From positions 1 to 64,000 of the forward strand of contig NZ_JACHWB010000012.1 in assembly GCF_014191055.1 (NCBI RefSeq): a DNA stretch of 64,000 nucleotides. Direction: 5' to 3'. Position 1 is the first letter of the stretch. Each line of letters opens with the position of its first letter. Under the pieces are notes generated by a model, which was given only the letters and a program-made list of their open reading frames with translations, made no database searches and had not been told where the DNA came from. This stretch comes from Microvirga lupini (GTDB taxonomy: Bacteria; Pseudomonadota; Alphaproteobacteria; Rhizobiales; Beijerinckiaceae). Position numbers and translations under genes: made by a program. Positions 54,866 through 63,039 of the stretch are shown here, piece after piece.

Positions 54866-55303
54866 GATTGATGGTCCTCCGGAAAGTAATCCCTGGCTGA
54901 TTTGCGTTTTTTGATTACAGCCGAGGTCACAGTGAAGGATGTGCGTGAAATCACAACTCCAAATAATTCAATTCGTATTTATAGTAACATTGCATTGATC
55001 GCCTAACTAGGCCGATTGATGGATCAGAATCATTGGGAAGCTAAAGATAATGAAAGTATTACTCGATAAACTGGCATTATACTTAGATTCTGAAAGAGAG
55101 CATGGATGCAAGAAGCCTGCGGAAAAGGGGTACTATTCAGCTTTGCGGGGCCGTGAGCTGAAATACTCTTCTTTGGTGGTGCTTGCCTGCCATCAGAAGT
55201 TCTGGATAAATTCCTTCAAACAACAGATTACAGCCGGCAAGGGAGGGTATTTCCGCCTTGTCGGCTCAAGGATTGGCCGGCAGGCTATCGAGAGGGGCAA
55301 TCT
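54866..55303. other. AT-rich intergenic region before the large RTX gene
   Basis: These 438 bases are clearly richer in A/T than the surroundings, especially 54900-55110. An open frame from 55050 (rightward) uses rare AT-rich codons, overlaps the RTX start and has no strong ribosome site, so I do not call it. The region should contain promoters of both flanking genes. No insertion sequence ends are visible. Confidence 0.5.
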
Positions 55304-58300
55304 ATGGCCACGTACAGCATCTACAACAATACCGCTCTGTCCGCGGAGGGCTTCTTCCCGATTGGCGTCACAATCAGCCAAGCGGATATCGCGGGGAACG
55401 GCCGGGATTATACCTTCACGGTCGGAGGCGAGACCCGGATCGTTCGAGTGTACTGGAATCCGGATACTCTCAATATCTATGCAATCGGGTTGTATGATGC
55501 GGATGAGGAATCCCTTGGAGAGATCCTTGAGACCTCTATTCCTCTGACGGCCTTCGAAGCCATGTGGTTTGACACTGCGCAGTCGGGGGCGGAGGTCTTT
55601 GCCTTCATCTTCAGCGGCAATGATCAGATGGATGGCAATGACGCCGAGAATACATTCGTGCCCGGTCTCGGCAACGACGAGGTGTTCGGCGGCGGCGACA
55701 ACGGCATCAACGATTATGATTACGTGAACTATGCGGCCGATAATCGCCAGCACGGCATCACGGTTGACCTCGTGGATGGTGATGCCGAAGACGATGTGGG
55801 CAAGGTCACGAGCCGGGGCGGGGCACCGGAAACCGACATCCTGCATTCGATCAACGGCGTTTATGCCACCAGGCATGATGATCACCTGATCGGTGACGAT
55901 CGCGATAACGAGTTCTGGGCCGGGCTCGGAAACGACACGATCAATAGCGGCGGGGGCTTCGATGTCATCGGCTATAACGGCCCCGAGACCCGCACGAAGG
56001 GCATCGTTGTGGAATTCGCCTCCGATCAGGCCGGCACGGTGGTCGGAGAGGACGGTGAAACCGACACCTTCTCCGAGATCGAGGCTGTCTACGGAACCCA
56101 GTTTGGCGACAGGTTCACAGGGGCGGAAGGTTACCAGAGATTCCGCGGATTTGCCGGTAACGACACCTTCGATGGTGGTGAGGGTGACGACGAGGTCGAT
56201 TACAGGAACGATACCCGCCAGATTGACGGGGCGGGGATTCGCGTGGATCTGTCGCAAGTGGAGGATGACGGCTCCGTTCTCGTGCAGGGCGTGAACGGCG
56301 ACACCGACAGGCTCTTCAGCATCGAGTACATCCGTGGCAGCCGCGACAGCGACACGATCACGGGATCCAACGGCTCCAACCGCCTGCGCGGCGACGCGGG
56401 CGATGACGGGATCAAAGGGCTAGGTGGCGATGATCGTCTAGAAGGCAGTGCAGGCAGCGATACGCTTAATGGAGGTGCAGGTTGGGATACGCTCGACGGA
56501 GGTGTAGGCGATGACGTCCTGATCGGCGGCATTGGGGCCGACACAGACGAGGATTACTTCGTAGGTGGCCTTGGCAACGACACGATCTATGGCGGCGAGG
56601 TCGCGCAGGACGACAAACCTGACACCAACTGGAACGATCTCAGTTACCTGGACAGCGGCCTGTCGGGGATTACGGTCACTTTCGCCGATAACGCCAATCG
56701 GTACGGCTCGGGAACCGTCGTGAAGCCGGAGGGAGGCGGCACCGACACCTTCTACAACATCCATGTGGTGCGCGGCACGAATGGAAATGACACCTTCATT
56801 GGTGGTGAGTCGAGCGTCTCCCAGCGGTTCGTCGGGTATGGTGGTGCCGACACCTTCGTTGGCTCGAAGGGCGTGAACGAAGTTGATTATCGGGCCGAGT
56901 ACCGAGCTGCTCCGGACGAGTTGAAGAAGGGCATGACCATTGACCTGAGGGGCGGGGATACCGTGACGGTGACCGATCTGTTTGGTGACATGGATACGCT
57001 CACCAGGATCGAGCGCATCCGCGGCACGGAAACGGATGACGACATATTCGGCAACGATCTCGACAACCGCCTGCGCGGTGACAATGGCGACGACCGTCTG
57101 ACGGGTGAAGACGGGAACGATCGGCTCGAAGGCGGTGCCGGATGGGACTCCCTGGATGGCGGCTCGGGCAACGATGTTCTGATTGGCGGCGTTGGCGCTG
57201 ACACAGATGAAGATTACTTCGTGGGCAGCACCGGCAACGACACGATCTATGGCGGCGAGGTGACGGAGGAGGACAACCCAGACACCAACTGGAACGACCT
57301 TGGCTATGGTAGCGGGATTTTCTCCAGCATCGAGGTCGTATTCACGCCGGGCGAACGGTATGGCACCGGAACGGTCGTGAAGAGGGGCGATAACGGAGAG
57401 ATCGTCGGCACCGATCAGTTCTTCAACATTCACGTCGTGCGGGGCACGTCTGGAGCTGATAAATTCATAGGCGCCACGAGCCCGGCCGAAAGCCCGGTTC
57501 CCCAGCGCTTCATCGGTCTGGCCGGTGCGGATGTCTTCGACGGCACTGACGGTGTCAATGAGGTCGACTACCGGGCTGATTATCGGGCAGCTCCTGCCAA
57601 CCTGAAGAAGGGCATGACCATCGATCTGAGCACCGGAAATACCGTGACGGTTGCCGATCTGTTTGGTGACATGGATACCCTCACCAGGATCGAGCGGATC
57701 CGCGGCACGGAAGCGGCCGACCGGATCCTCGGCAATAATCTCCACAACCGCCTACGCGGCGACAGTGGAAGCGATACCCTGTCCGGCGGAGCAGGCGATG
57801 ACACCCTGGATGGTGGTGTCGGGGCCGACACGGCGGTCTACAGCGGTGCCCGATCCAATTACCACGTCGCGAACAACGGAACGACTCTGACCATCGCGGA
57901 CAAAGTCGGCGGAGAGGGAACCGATACCGTCATCGATGTCGAGGTCTTCAACTTCAACGGGACGGTCCTGAATCTCGCCGAGGTGATCAATCACGGCTCG
58001 GCCATCAATCTGGCCGGCGGCATGGTGTTCGAGAACAGCAAGACCGGTGAGGATGTCGGCACCCTGTCGGTCGCCAATCCGGATGCCCTGAGCACGCACA
58101 CCTACACCCTCATCAACGACGCGGGGGGACGCTTCCAGCTTGCGAGCGACAACAAGACGATCGAGGTGAAGAACGGGCTTCTGCTCGATTATGAGCAGGC
58201 GATGACCCACACGGTCGTGGTGCGTGCGACCGATCAGTTCGGCAAGAGCGTCGATCAAACCTTGACCGTTGTCCTCAAGGACATAGCGAAGGAGACCACG

Positions 58301-58789
58301 GCCGGCACCAGCGGAGGCGATACGATCTCTGGCGGCTCCAGCACCGATAATCTCTCCGGCGGTGCCGGCAACGACAGCCTCAACGGCGGTGGCGGCAAGG
58401 ACAAGATCAACGGCGGCACCGGCAATGACAGGATCATTGGCGGATCCGGCCAGGACTCGCTCACCGGAGGGTCTGGCAAGGATATCTTTGTGTTCGCCAA
58501 CAAGGACACGGGCACCAGCAAGGGAACGGCCGACTACATCACCGACTTCTCCGGTCGGGGAGGAGACAAGATCGACCTGAAGCTCATCGATGCCGATGTG
58601 AAGAAGAAGGGCGATCAGGCCTTCTCGTTCATCGGCAAGAACGCCTTCACCAAGGCCGGTCAGGTGCGCTACGAGAAGACCGGCAAGGACACCTACGTCT
58701 ATCTCAACACCGACAGCGACAAGGCGGCGGAAGGCGTGATCAAGCTCAAAGGCGCCATGGACCTGCAAAAGGGCTGGTTCGTGCTGTAA
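55304..58789 (+). CDS. Large RTX calcium-binding repeat protein
   Basis: This is a 1161-residue acidic secreted protein with no N-terminal signal. After a unique 100-residue N-terminus come RTX blocks (GGxGxDxUx, e.g. GGAGDDTLDGG), alternating with beta modules. Two modules of about 220 residues (nucleotides about 56511-57170 and 57171-57780) are near duplicates, with a more diverged relative before them. A cadherin-like domain (about residues 905-985) precedes a last RTX block (about 1000-1060) and a C-terminal region typical of type I secretion. Likely roles are adhesion, matrix or surface layer. GAGAGGGG precedes the ATG. Confidence 0.88.
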   Translation: MATYSIYNNTALSAEGFFPIGVTISQADIAGNGRDYTFTVGGETRIVRVYWNPDTLNIYAIGLYDADEESLGEILETSIPLTAFEAMWFDTAQSGAEVFAFIFSGNDQMDGNDAENTFVPGLGNDEVFGGGDNGINDYDYVNYAADNRQHGITVDLVDGDAEDDVGKVTSRGGAPETDILHSINGVYATRHDDHLIGDDRDNEFWAGLGNDTINSGGGFDVIGYNGPETRTKGIVVEFASDQAGTVVGEDGETDTFSEIEAVYGTQFGDRFTGAEGYQRFRGFAGNDTFDGGEGDDEVDYRNDTRQIDGAGIRVDLSQVEDDGSVLVQGVNGDTDRLFSIEYIRGSRDSDTITGSNGSNRLRGDAGDDGIKGLGGDDRLEGSAGSDTLNGGAGWDTLDGGVGDDVLIGGIGADTDEDYFVGGLGNDTIYGGEVAQDDKPDTNWNDLSYLDSGLSGITVTFADNANRYGSGTVVKPEGGGTDTFYNIHVVRGTNGNDTFIGGESSVSQRFVGYGGADTFVGSKGVNEVDYRAEYRAAPDELKKGMTIDLRGGDTVTVTDLFGDMDTLTRIERIRGTETDDDIFGNDLDNRLRGDNGDDRLTGEDGNDRLEGGAGWDSLDGGSGNDVLIGGVGADTDEDYFVGSTGNDTIYGGEVTEEDNPDTNWNDLGYGSGIFSSIEVVFTPGERYGTGTVVKRGDNGEIVGTDQFFNIHVVRGTSGADKFIGATSPAESPVPQRFIGLAGADVFDGTDGVNEVDYRADYRAAPANLKKGMTIDLSTGNTVTVADLFGDMDTLTRIERIRGTEAADRILGNNLHNRLRGDSGSDTLSGGAGDDTLDGGVGADTAVYSGARSNYHVANNGTTLTIADKVGGEGTDTVIDVEVFNFNGTVLNLAEVINHGSAINLAGGMVFENSKTGEDVGTLSVANPDALSTHTYTLINDAGGRFQLASDNKTIEVKNGLLLDYEQAMTHTVVVRATDQFGKSVDQTLTVVLKDIAKETTAGTSGGDTISGGSSTDNLSGGAGNDSLNGGGGKDKINGGTGNDRIIGGSGQDSLTGGSGKDIFVFANKDTGTSKGTADYITDFSGRGGDKIDLKLIDADVKKKGDQAFSFIGKNAFTKAGQVRYEKTGKDTYVYLNTDSDKAAEGVIKLKGAMDLQKGWFVL

Positions 58790-58824
58790 CTGATCTGGAG
58801 CTCCGCCGCATGGAGGCAGAGCAT

Positions 58825-58857
58825 ATGACGGGGAGCCAACACTCCCCGTCATCCTTT
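58825..58857 (+). terminator. Terminator after the large RTX gene
   Basis: An 11-bp stem pairs 58825-58835 (ATGACGGGGAG) with 58842-58852, followed by CCTTT. The T run is short. It lies 36 bases after the RTX stop. Confidence 0.65.
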
Positions 58858-58940
58858 AAGGATGGTCCATATGGCCCCCGCACGAGCATGATTGGGCCGT
58901 GCCTCGGCTCCTCATCGACGCTGTCGCTCCATCTGCCAAC

Positions 58941-58963
58941 GCAAACAGCCCGCGCGTGCGGGC
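58941..58963 (-). terminator. Terminator of the small-gene cluster
   Basis: Read leftward, GCCCGC (58963-58958) and GCGGGC (58953-58948) pair around an ACGC loop and are followed by TGTTTG. It lies 20 bases after the stop of the 33-residue ORF. Confidence 0.65.
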
Positions 58964-58982
58964 CGTTTGGAACCATTGCCGA

Positions 58983-59084
58983 TCAGCTGCGCTGGGTCAC
59001 GCGCTCCTTGCGGGAGTCCGAGGCCTTCTGCTTGCGTTTGCTGGCCTTTTTCCAGGATGGTCTCATACGGGCTTTGCGGGCCAC
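58983..59084 (-). CDS. Tiny very basic protein (33 residues)
   Basis: A GTG start at 59084 with AGGAG 6 bases upstream opens a 33-residue ORF, MARKARMRPSWKKASKRK then QKASDSRKERVTQRS, with 14 Lys/Arg. It has no hydrophobic part and could bind nucleic acid; this is inference. It is the third gene of a tight leftward cluster; its ribosome site overlaps the stop of the previous gene. It is too short for standard gene calling. Confidence 0.5.
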   Translation of the reverse strand: MARKARMRPSWKKASKRKQKASDSRKERVTQRS

Positions 59085-59093
59085 GGGCTTCTC

Positions 59094-59303
59094 CTATGGG
59101 TTGCTGCCTTGCTTGGCGCCGGGAGCATGACGGTCGGTTCTCTCGAGACCTTTCCGCTGATCGTTCCCGGTCAAGCTCCGGTTGCCGGATGAGCGGTCGC
59201 CCTGTTCGACATGATCCCGGCCGGCTCGGCCTGGATGCACGATGCTGGTGTTCACGCTCTGCTCGGCCAAGCCCTGGGCGCCGTCTTCGCCTTTGCCTGG
59301 CAT
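59094..59303 (-). CDS. Small disordered hydrophilic protein (69 residues)
   Basis: This 69-residue protein is rich in Gly, Asp, Gln, Asn, Arg and Ser and has almost no hydrophobic residues (for example EQGDRSSGNRSLTGNDQRKG). Such composition is common in small stress-induced disordered proteins. The ATG at 59303 follows the stop of the 54-residue gene by 4 bases, and the GAGG of its ribosome site overlaps that TGA stop, so the two are coupled. Confidence 0.6.
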   Translation of the reverse strand: MPGKGEDGAQGLAEQSVNTSIVHPGRAGRDHVEQGDRSSGNRSLTGNDQRKGLERTDRHAPGAKQGSNP

Positions 59304-59307
59304 AGCC

Positions 59308-59472
59308 TCAGCTGCCGCTCTGGATGTCGCGACGGTTGGCTCCGGAACTCATGCCCTGCTGATCCTTGAGGGCATGCTCGCATCGGTCCACATGGCTTGC
59401 GGCGCGCTGCTGCATTTCCTGGGTGTTATGGCAAGGGTCGCTCACGTCTTGCTGACAGAACTGGCATTTCAT
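59308..59472 (-). CDS. Small Cys-containing protein (54 residues)
   Basis: This 54-residue protein begins MKCQFCQQDVSDPCHNTQEM, with a CxxC pair, a third Cys and a later Cys-Glu-His (VDRCEHALKDQQ). The spacing could bind a metal such as zinc. The ATG at 59472 has a full AAGGAGG 5 bases upstream, which argues for real translation despite the small size. It is the first gene of the three-gene cluster and lies behind an EcfG-type promoter. A longer ORF on the opposite strand lacks such support. Confidence 0.7.
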   Translation of the reverse strand: MKCQFCQQDVSDPCHNTQEMQQRAASHVDRCEHALKDQQGMSSGANRRDIQSGS

Positions 59473-59502
59473 GATGGCCTCCTTTGGCACGAACAGGAGG
59501 CC

Positions 59503-59527
59503 AACGTGAGGGTGCGGTCGGAGTTCC
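59503..59527 (-). promoter_or_regulatory. EcfG-type general stress promoter
   Basis: Read leftward, GGAAC (59527-59523), 16 bases, then CGTT (59506-59503) exactly match the GGAAC-N16/17-CGTT promoter of the alphaproteobacterial general stress sigma factor EcfG. The first start codon is about 30 bases downstream. Confidence 0.65.
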
Positions 59528-59567
59528 GGTCCTGTTTAGAAGCTTTCCATTCGACGTTGCTCGAACC

Positions 59568-60905
59568 TCAGCCGTAGAGGTAGCGCGGCAGCCACAGGCC
59601 AAGCTCCGGGAAGATGTAGAACATCGCCATGGCGACGATGACGAGGAACAGGAACGGCATGACGCCTGCGAAGATGTCGTTGATGCTCACATGCGGCGGC
59701 GCGATGCCCTTCAGGTAGAAAGGCGCCATGGCGACGGGTGGCGAGAGGAACGACGTCTGGATGTTGAGGGCGATCAGCACGCCGAAGAAGATCGGATCGA
59801 TGCCGAAATTGTCGAGAAGCGGCAGGAAGATCGGCACGAAGATCACGACGATCTCCGTCCATTCCAGCGGCCATCCGAGCACGAAGATGATCACCTGGGT
59901 CAGGATCAGGAACCAGAACGGCGAGAGGTTCAGATGCGTGACGAAATTCTCGATGGGCTGATGGCCGCCAAGGAAGGCGAAGATCGACGAGAAGATGAAG
60001 GATCCGACGAAGAGCCAGCACACCATGGCGGAGGTACGGGCGGTGAGGATGACGGATTCCTTGAGCTTGCCGAACGAGAGGGAGCGATAGGCTGCGGCGA
60101 GCAGAAGGCTGCCCAGCGCGCCGACGGCTGCCGCTTCGGTCGGTGTCGCAATGCCAAAGAAGATCGCGCCCAACACGGAGAGGATGAGGAGGGCCAGGGG
60201 GAAGAAGGACGTGGCCAGCGACCAGAAGATTTTGACGAGTGGAACCTTGCGTTGCTCCGCCGGCAGCTTGGGGGCGAGGCTCGGATTGATAGCACATCGG
60301 ATGAGCACGTAGCCCATGTATAATCCGGCCAGCATCAGGCCAGGGAAGAGAGCGCCTGCATAGAGCTTCGGCACGGATACGCCGGCGGTGGCGCCATAGA
60401 GGATGAGCATCACGCTGGGCGGAATGAGAATGCCGAGGCATCCGCCGGCGCAGACCACGCCGGCCGACAGACGCACATCGTATCCGGCGCGCAGCATGGC
60501 CGGGAAGGCGAGAAGCCCCATCAGCGTGACGACCGCGCCGACAATACCAGTCGCAGTGGCAAACAGAGCACAGGTCAGCAGTGTCGCGATGGCGAGCGAT
60601 CCGGGCAGACCGCCGACCGCGATCTGGATGGAGTGGAACAACCGGTCGAGGATGTTCGCTCGTTCGATGATGTAGCCCATGAAGACGAAGAGCGGGATGG
60701 CCACGAGGGTGTCGTTTGTCATCACCGAATAGGCGCGCTGCACCACGAGCGCGAACACGATGTCGCCCATGGCGAAATAGCCGAAGCCAAAACCGAGCGC
60801 CATCAGCGTGAACGCGATGGGAAATCCGAACATGATGAAGACCACGAACAGGCCGAGCATCACCACGCCCAGTTCGGGATTTCCCAGCCCCCAAGATGCC
60901 AGCAT
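59568..60905 (-). CDS. dctM: TRAP transporter large permease (DctM)
   Basis: This is a 445-residue inner-membrane protein with about 12 helices and the DctM family features: FGFPIAFTLMALGFGFGYFA at the start, SGVVCAGGCLGILIPPSV in the first half and FFGIATPTEAAAVGALG in the second. It is the ion-coupled translocation subunit. It starts inside the stop of the small permease gene (TGATG overlap), so subunit synthesis is coupled. Confidence 0.93.
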   Translation of the reverse strand: MLASWGLGNPELGVVMLGLFVVFIMFGFPIAFTLMALGFGFGYFAMGDIVFALVVQRAYSVMTNDTLVAIPLFVFMGYIIERANILDRLFHSIQIAVGGLPGSLAIATLLTCALFATATGIVGAVVTLMGLLAFPAMLRAGYDVRLSAGVVCAGGCLGILIPPSVMLILYGATAGVSVPKLYAGALFPGLMLAGLYMGYVLIRCAINPSLAPKLPAEQRKVPLVKIFWSLATSFFPLALLILSVLGAIFFGIATPTEAAAVGALGSLLLAAAYRSLSFGKLKESVILTARTSAMVCWLFVGSFIFSSIFAFLGGHQPIENFVTHLNLSPFWFLILTQVIIFVLGWPLEWTEIVVIFVPIFLPLLDNFGIDPIFFGVLIALNIQTSFLSPPVAMAPFYLKGIAPPHVSINDIFAGVMPFLFLVIVAMAMFYIFPELGLWLPRYLYG

Positions 60906-61489
60906 CAGACGGTCCCCTTCGTAAGGCCTTGTTGTTCGGCTTGCTCGAGAATGAGCTTTTCGGTTTCTTCGACGTCATGAAGTCGGGGAGGCCACTCGCC
61001 GGTGCGCAGGCATTGGATGCAGCGGATGACCTCGGCAATGCCCTGGAAGGCCATCAGCACGCCGACGATCGGGATGAGCGCCTTGAACGGGTAGATCGGC
61101 GGTCCGTTGGGCGAGTTCATGGAATGCTCGTTCATCATCCAGGACATCTGGGTGAACGGCAGACCGGCATAGATGAGAGCGAGAATGCCGGGAAAGAAGA
61201 ACAGGAAATAGAGCACGAGATCCAGAGCCGCCTGCCGGCGCGGCCGCCAGTTGCGATAAAGGAAGTCGCCTCTCACATGGCTGTTGCGGGCCAGCGCATA
61301 GGGACCCGCCACCATGAAGAGCAGGCCGTAGAGCATGTAGCTCGCATCGAAGGCCCACTCGGTCGGGGCTCGCAGCACATAGCGCGAGAACACCTCGTAG
61401 CAGACGGCGAAGGTCAGGGCGACGATCGACCAGGCGATTGTCTTGCCGATGAACGTGTTGATGCGGTCGATGAAATAGACAAAGCGCAT
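60905..61489 (-). CDS. dctQ: TRAP transporter small permease (DctQ)
   Basis: This is a 194-residue membrane protein with four helices and the DctQ signature around FAVCYEVFSRYVLRAPTEWAFD. It forms the permease with DctM. ATG 61489 (MRFVYF) is preferred over a GTG six codons earlier, because AGGG lies about 9 bases before it. Confidence 0.92.
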   Translation of the reverse strand: MRFVYFIDRINTFIGKTIAWSIVALTFAVCYEVFSRYVLRAPTEWAFDASYMLYGLLFMVAGPYALARNSHVRGDFLYRNWRPRRQAALDLVLYFLFFFPGILALIYAGLPFTQMSWMMNEHSMNSPNGPPIYPFKALIPIVGVLMAFQGIAEVIRCIQCLRTGEWPPRLHDVEETEKLILEQAEQQGLTKGTV

Positions 61490-61596
61490 GGATCGAAGCC
61501 CTTTCACGAGCCTTCGGAGCGTGTAGCGAGGGCGGCATGAGACAATGCCGCCCTCGTCTTGAGCAGTGCTTTTCAGAAAGGTTTTCGCACCGTTCT

Positions 61597-62751
61597 TCAG
61601 GTCGTCTTGAAGAAGTGGTCGTAGGCCATGTCGCGCGAAGGCTCGTTCAGGCGCTCATAGGCGTAGGTGCGCTGCACCCAAGCTTTCTGGCTGTCGATCA
61701 CCTTCTTGAAGAATGGGTCTTTCGAGAATTCCTCGATGACCTTGTTCCAGGCATCGAGCTGCGCCTTCAGCACGGCGTCGGGCGTCTTCGTTACCTTGAC
61801 GCCGCGGGCGCGGATGGCCTCAAGATCCTTGGAGTAGCGATCGAGAGCCTTCCAGGACATGTCCGCCGATTCCGACTCGGCGGCATATTTGATGATCGCC
61901 TTCAGCTCCGCCGGAAGGGCATCGTACTTCGCCTTGTTGAAGATGAGCTCGAAGGTCTCGCCAGACTGGTGATAGCTCTGGAGCATCAGGTTCTTCGACA
62001 CGTCCGGGAAGCCGAGCACAAGATCCGAGGACGGATTGTTGAACTCGGCGCCGTCGATGACGCCACGCTCCAGCGCAGGCACGATCTCGCCGCCGGCGAG
62101 AATGGTGACGGCGGCGCCGAGCTGCCGGTTGAGGTCGGCAGCCAGACCGACGGTGCGGTATTTCAGGCCTTTGAAGGCATCGGCCGAGGTCACTTCGTTC
62201 TTGAACCAGCCGAGAGGCTGCGCCGGCATGGGACCGGAGACGAAGCCGACGATGTTGAGCTTCAGGATCTGGTTCTGCAGCTCGTTGTAGAGATCGTAGC
62301 CGCCACCATAATTCATCCAGCCGAGGAACGAATTGGCGTTCCAACCGAAGGATGGACCCGTGCCGAAGAGGGCATAGGCTTTGTTCTTGCCGTACCAATA
62401 GGCGGCGACGCCGTGGCCGCCGTCGAGGATGCCGGCATGCACCGCATCCTGCAGCTGGAAGGCCGGCACGACGGCGCCGGAGGCGAGAACGTCGATCTTC
62501 AGGCGCCCGCCAGACATATCGTTGATGCGTTTGGCGAAGTCGTTGCAGAATTCATGAAAGATGTCGCGGTTCGGCCAGGTCGATTGGAATTTCCAGGTGG
62601 CTGTCTGAGCTCTGGATACCTGGGGGGCTGCGACCGTAGCTGCGGCTCCGAGGCCGGCAACTTGCAGGAAACGACGGCGGGACTGCTTGGATGCACTCGA
62701 AGTCTTGGACGCTGACGAACTGTCTTTCTTCACTGCTTCCTCCCTCGACAT
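61597..62751 (-). CDS. TRAP transporter substrate-binding protein (DctP/TakP-like)
   Basis: This is a 384-residue periplasmic binding protein. A long Ser/Lys-rich N-terminus precedes a twin-arginine signal (SRRRFLQ, residues 24-30) ending at SRA-Q near residue 48. The mature part shows the DctP fold, with a KYRTVGLAADL hinge that holds the conserved Arg for carboxylates and the NNPSSDLVLG segment seen in the TakP (2-oxo acid) subgroup. The substrate is probably a 2-oxo acid or related carboxylate. It is the first gene of dctP-dctQ-dctM. Confidence 0.9.
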   Translation of the reverse strand: MSREEAVKKDSSSASKTSSASKQSRRRFLQVAGLGAAATVAAPQVSRAQTATWKFQSTWPNRDIFHEFCNDFAKRINDMSGGRLKIDVLASGAVVPAFQLQDAVHAGILDGGHGVAAYWYGKNKAYALFGTGPSFGWNANSFLGWMNYGGGYDLYNELQNQILKLNIVGFVSGPMPAQPLGWFKNEVTSADAFKGLKYRTVGLAADLNRQLGAAVTILAGGEIVPALERGVIDGAEFNNPSSDLVLGFPDVSKNLMLQSYHQSGETFELIFNKAKYDALPAELKAIIKYAAESESADMSWKALDRYSKDLEAIRARGVKVTKTPDAVLKAQLDAWNKVIEEFSKDPFFKKVIDSQKAWVQRTYAYERLNEPSRDMAYDHFFKTT

Positions 62752-63039
62752 TTATCATTGTGAAGGACCGCGTTTTCTTATGCTGGAACGCGTTATTCCG
62801 CAGAGGATGGTGTGTCATTTCCCCTATGACTTCAAGGGGTGCAGGTGGGCATGCGGCATAGACATCTGGATTAGATACGTTTTACTTTCCCGGTCGTCTT
62901 TCTGCGTCGGTTTTGCGATGCGAAGACCTTCAGGAAACCGTCGCTCCCTGGGCAGAGCGGCTCGCCGTCGCGCGCATGGCCCTTCGATGAGCCGCTTGCA
63001 TCGAAGCCGTCTCGGCCATGCATCACGCGCTTGTGATGA
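62752..63039. other. Intergenic region between metZ and the TRAP operon
   Basis: These 288 bases hold no gene I can support; a 64-codon leftward frame has no ribosome site. The region must carry the TRAP operon promoter and the metZ terminator, but neither is distinct by eye. Confidence 0.5.

Noticed and set aside
55050-55547. 165-codon rightward ORF overlapping the large RTX start
   Set aside because: The first half lies in AT-rich intergenic DNA and the second half is an out-of-frame reading of the RTX gene; there is no strong ribosome site.
59242-59577. 111-codon rightward ORF opposite the small-gene cluster
   Set aside because: The leftward 54-residue gene has a full AAGGAGG, a Cys motif and a matching promoter and terminator; the rightward ORF has none.
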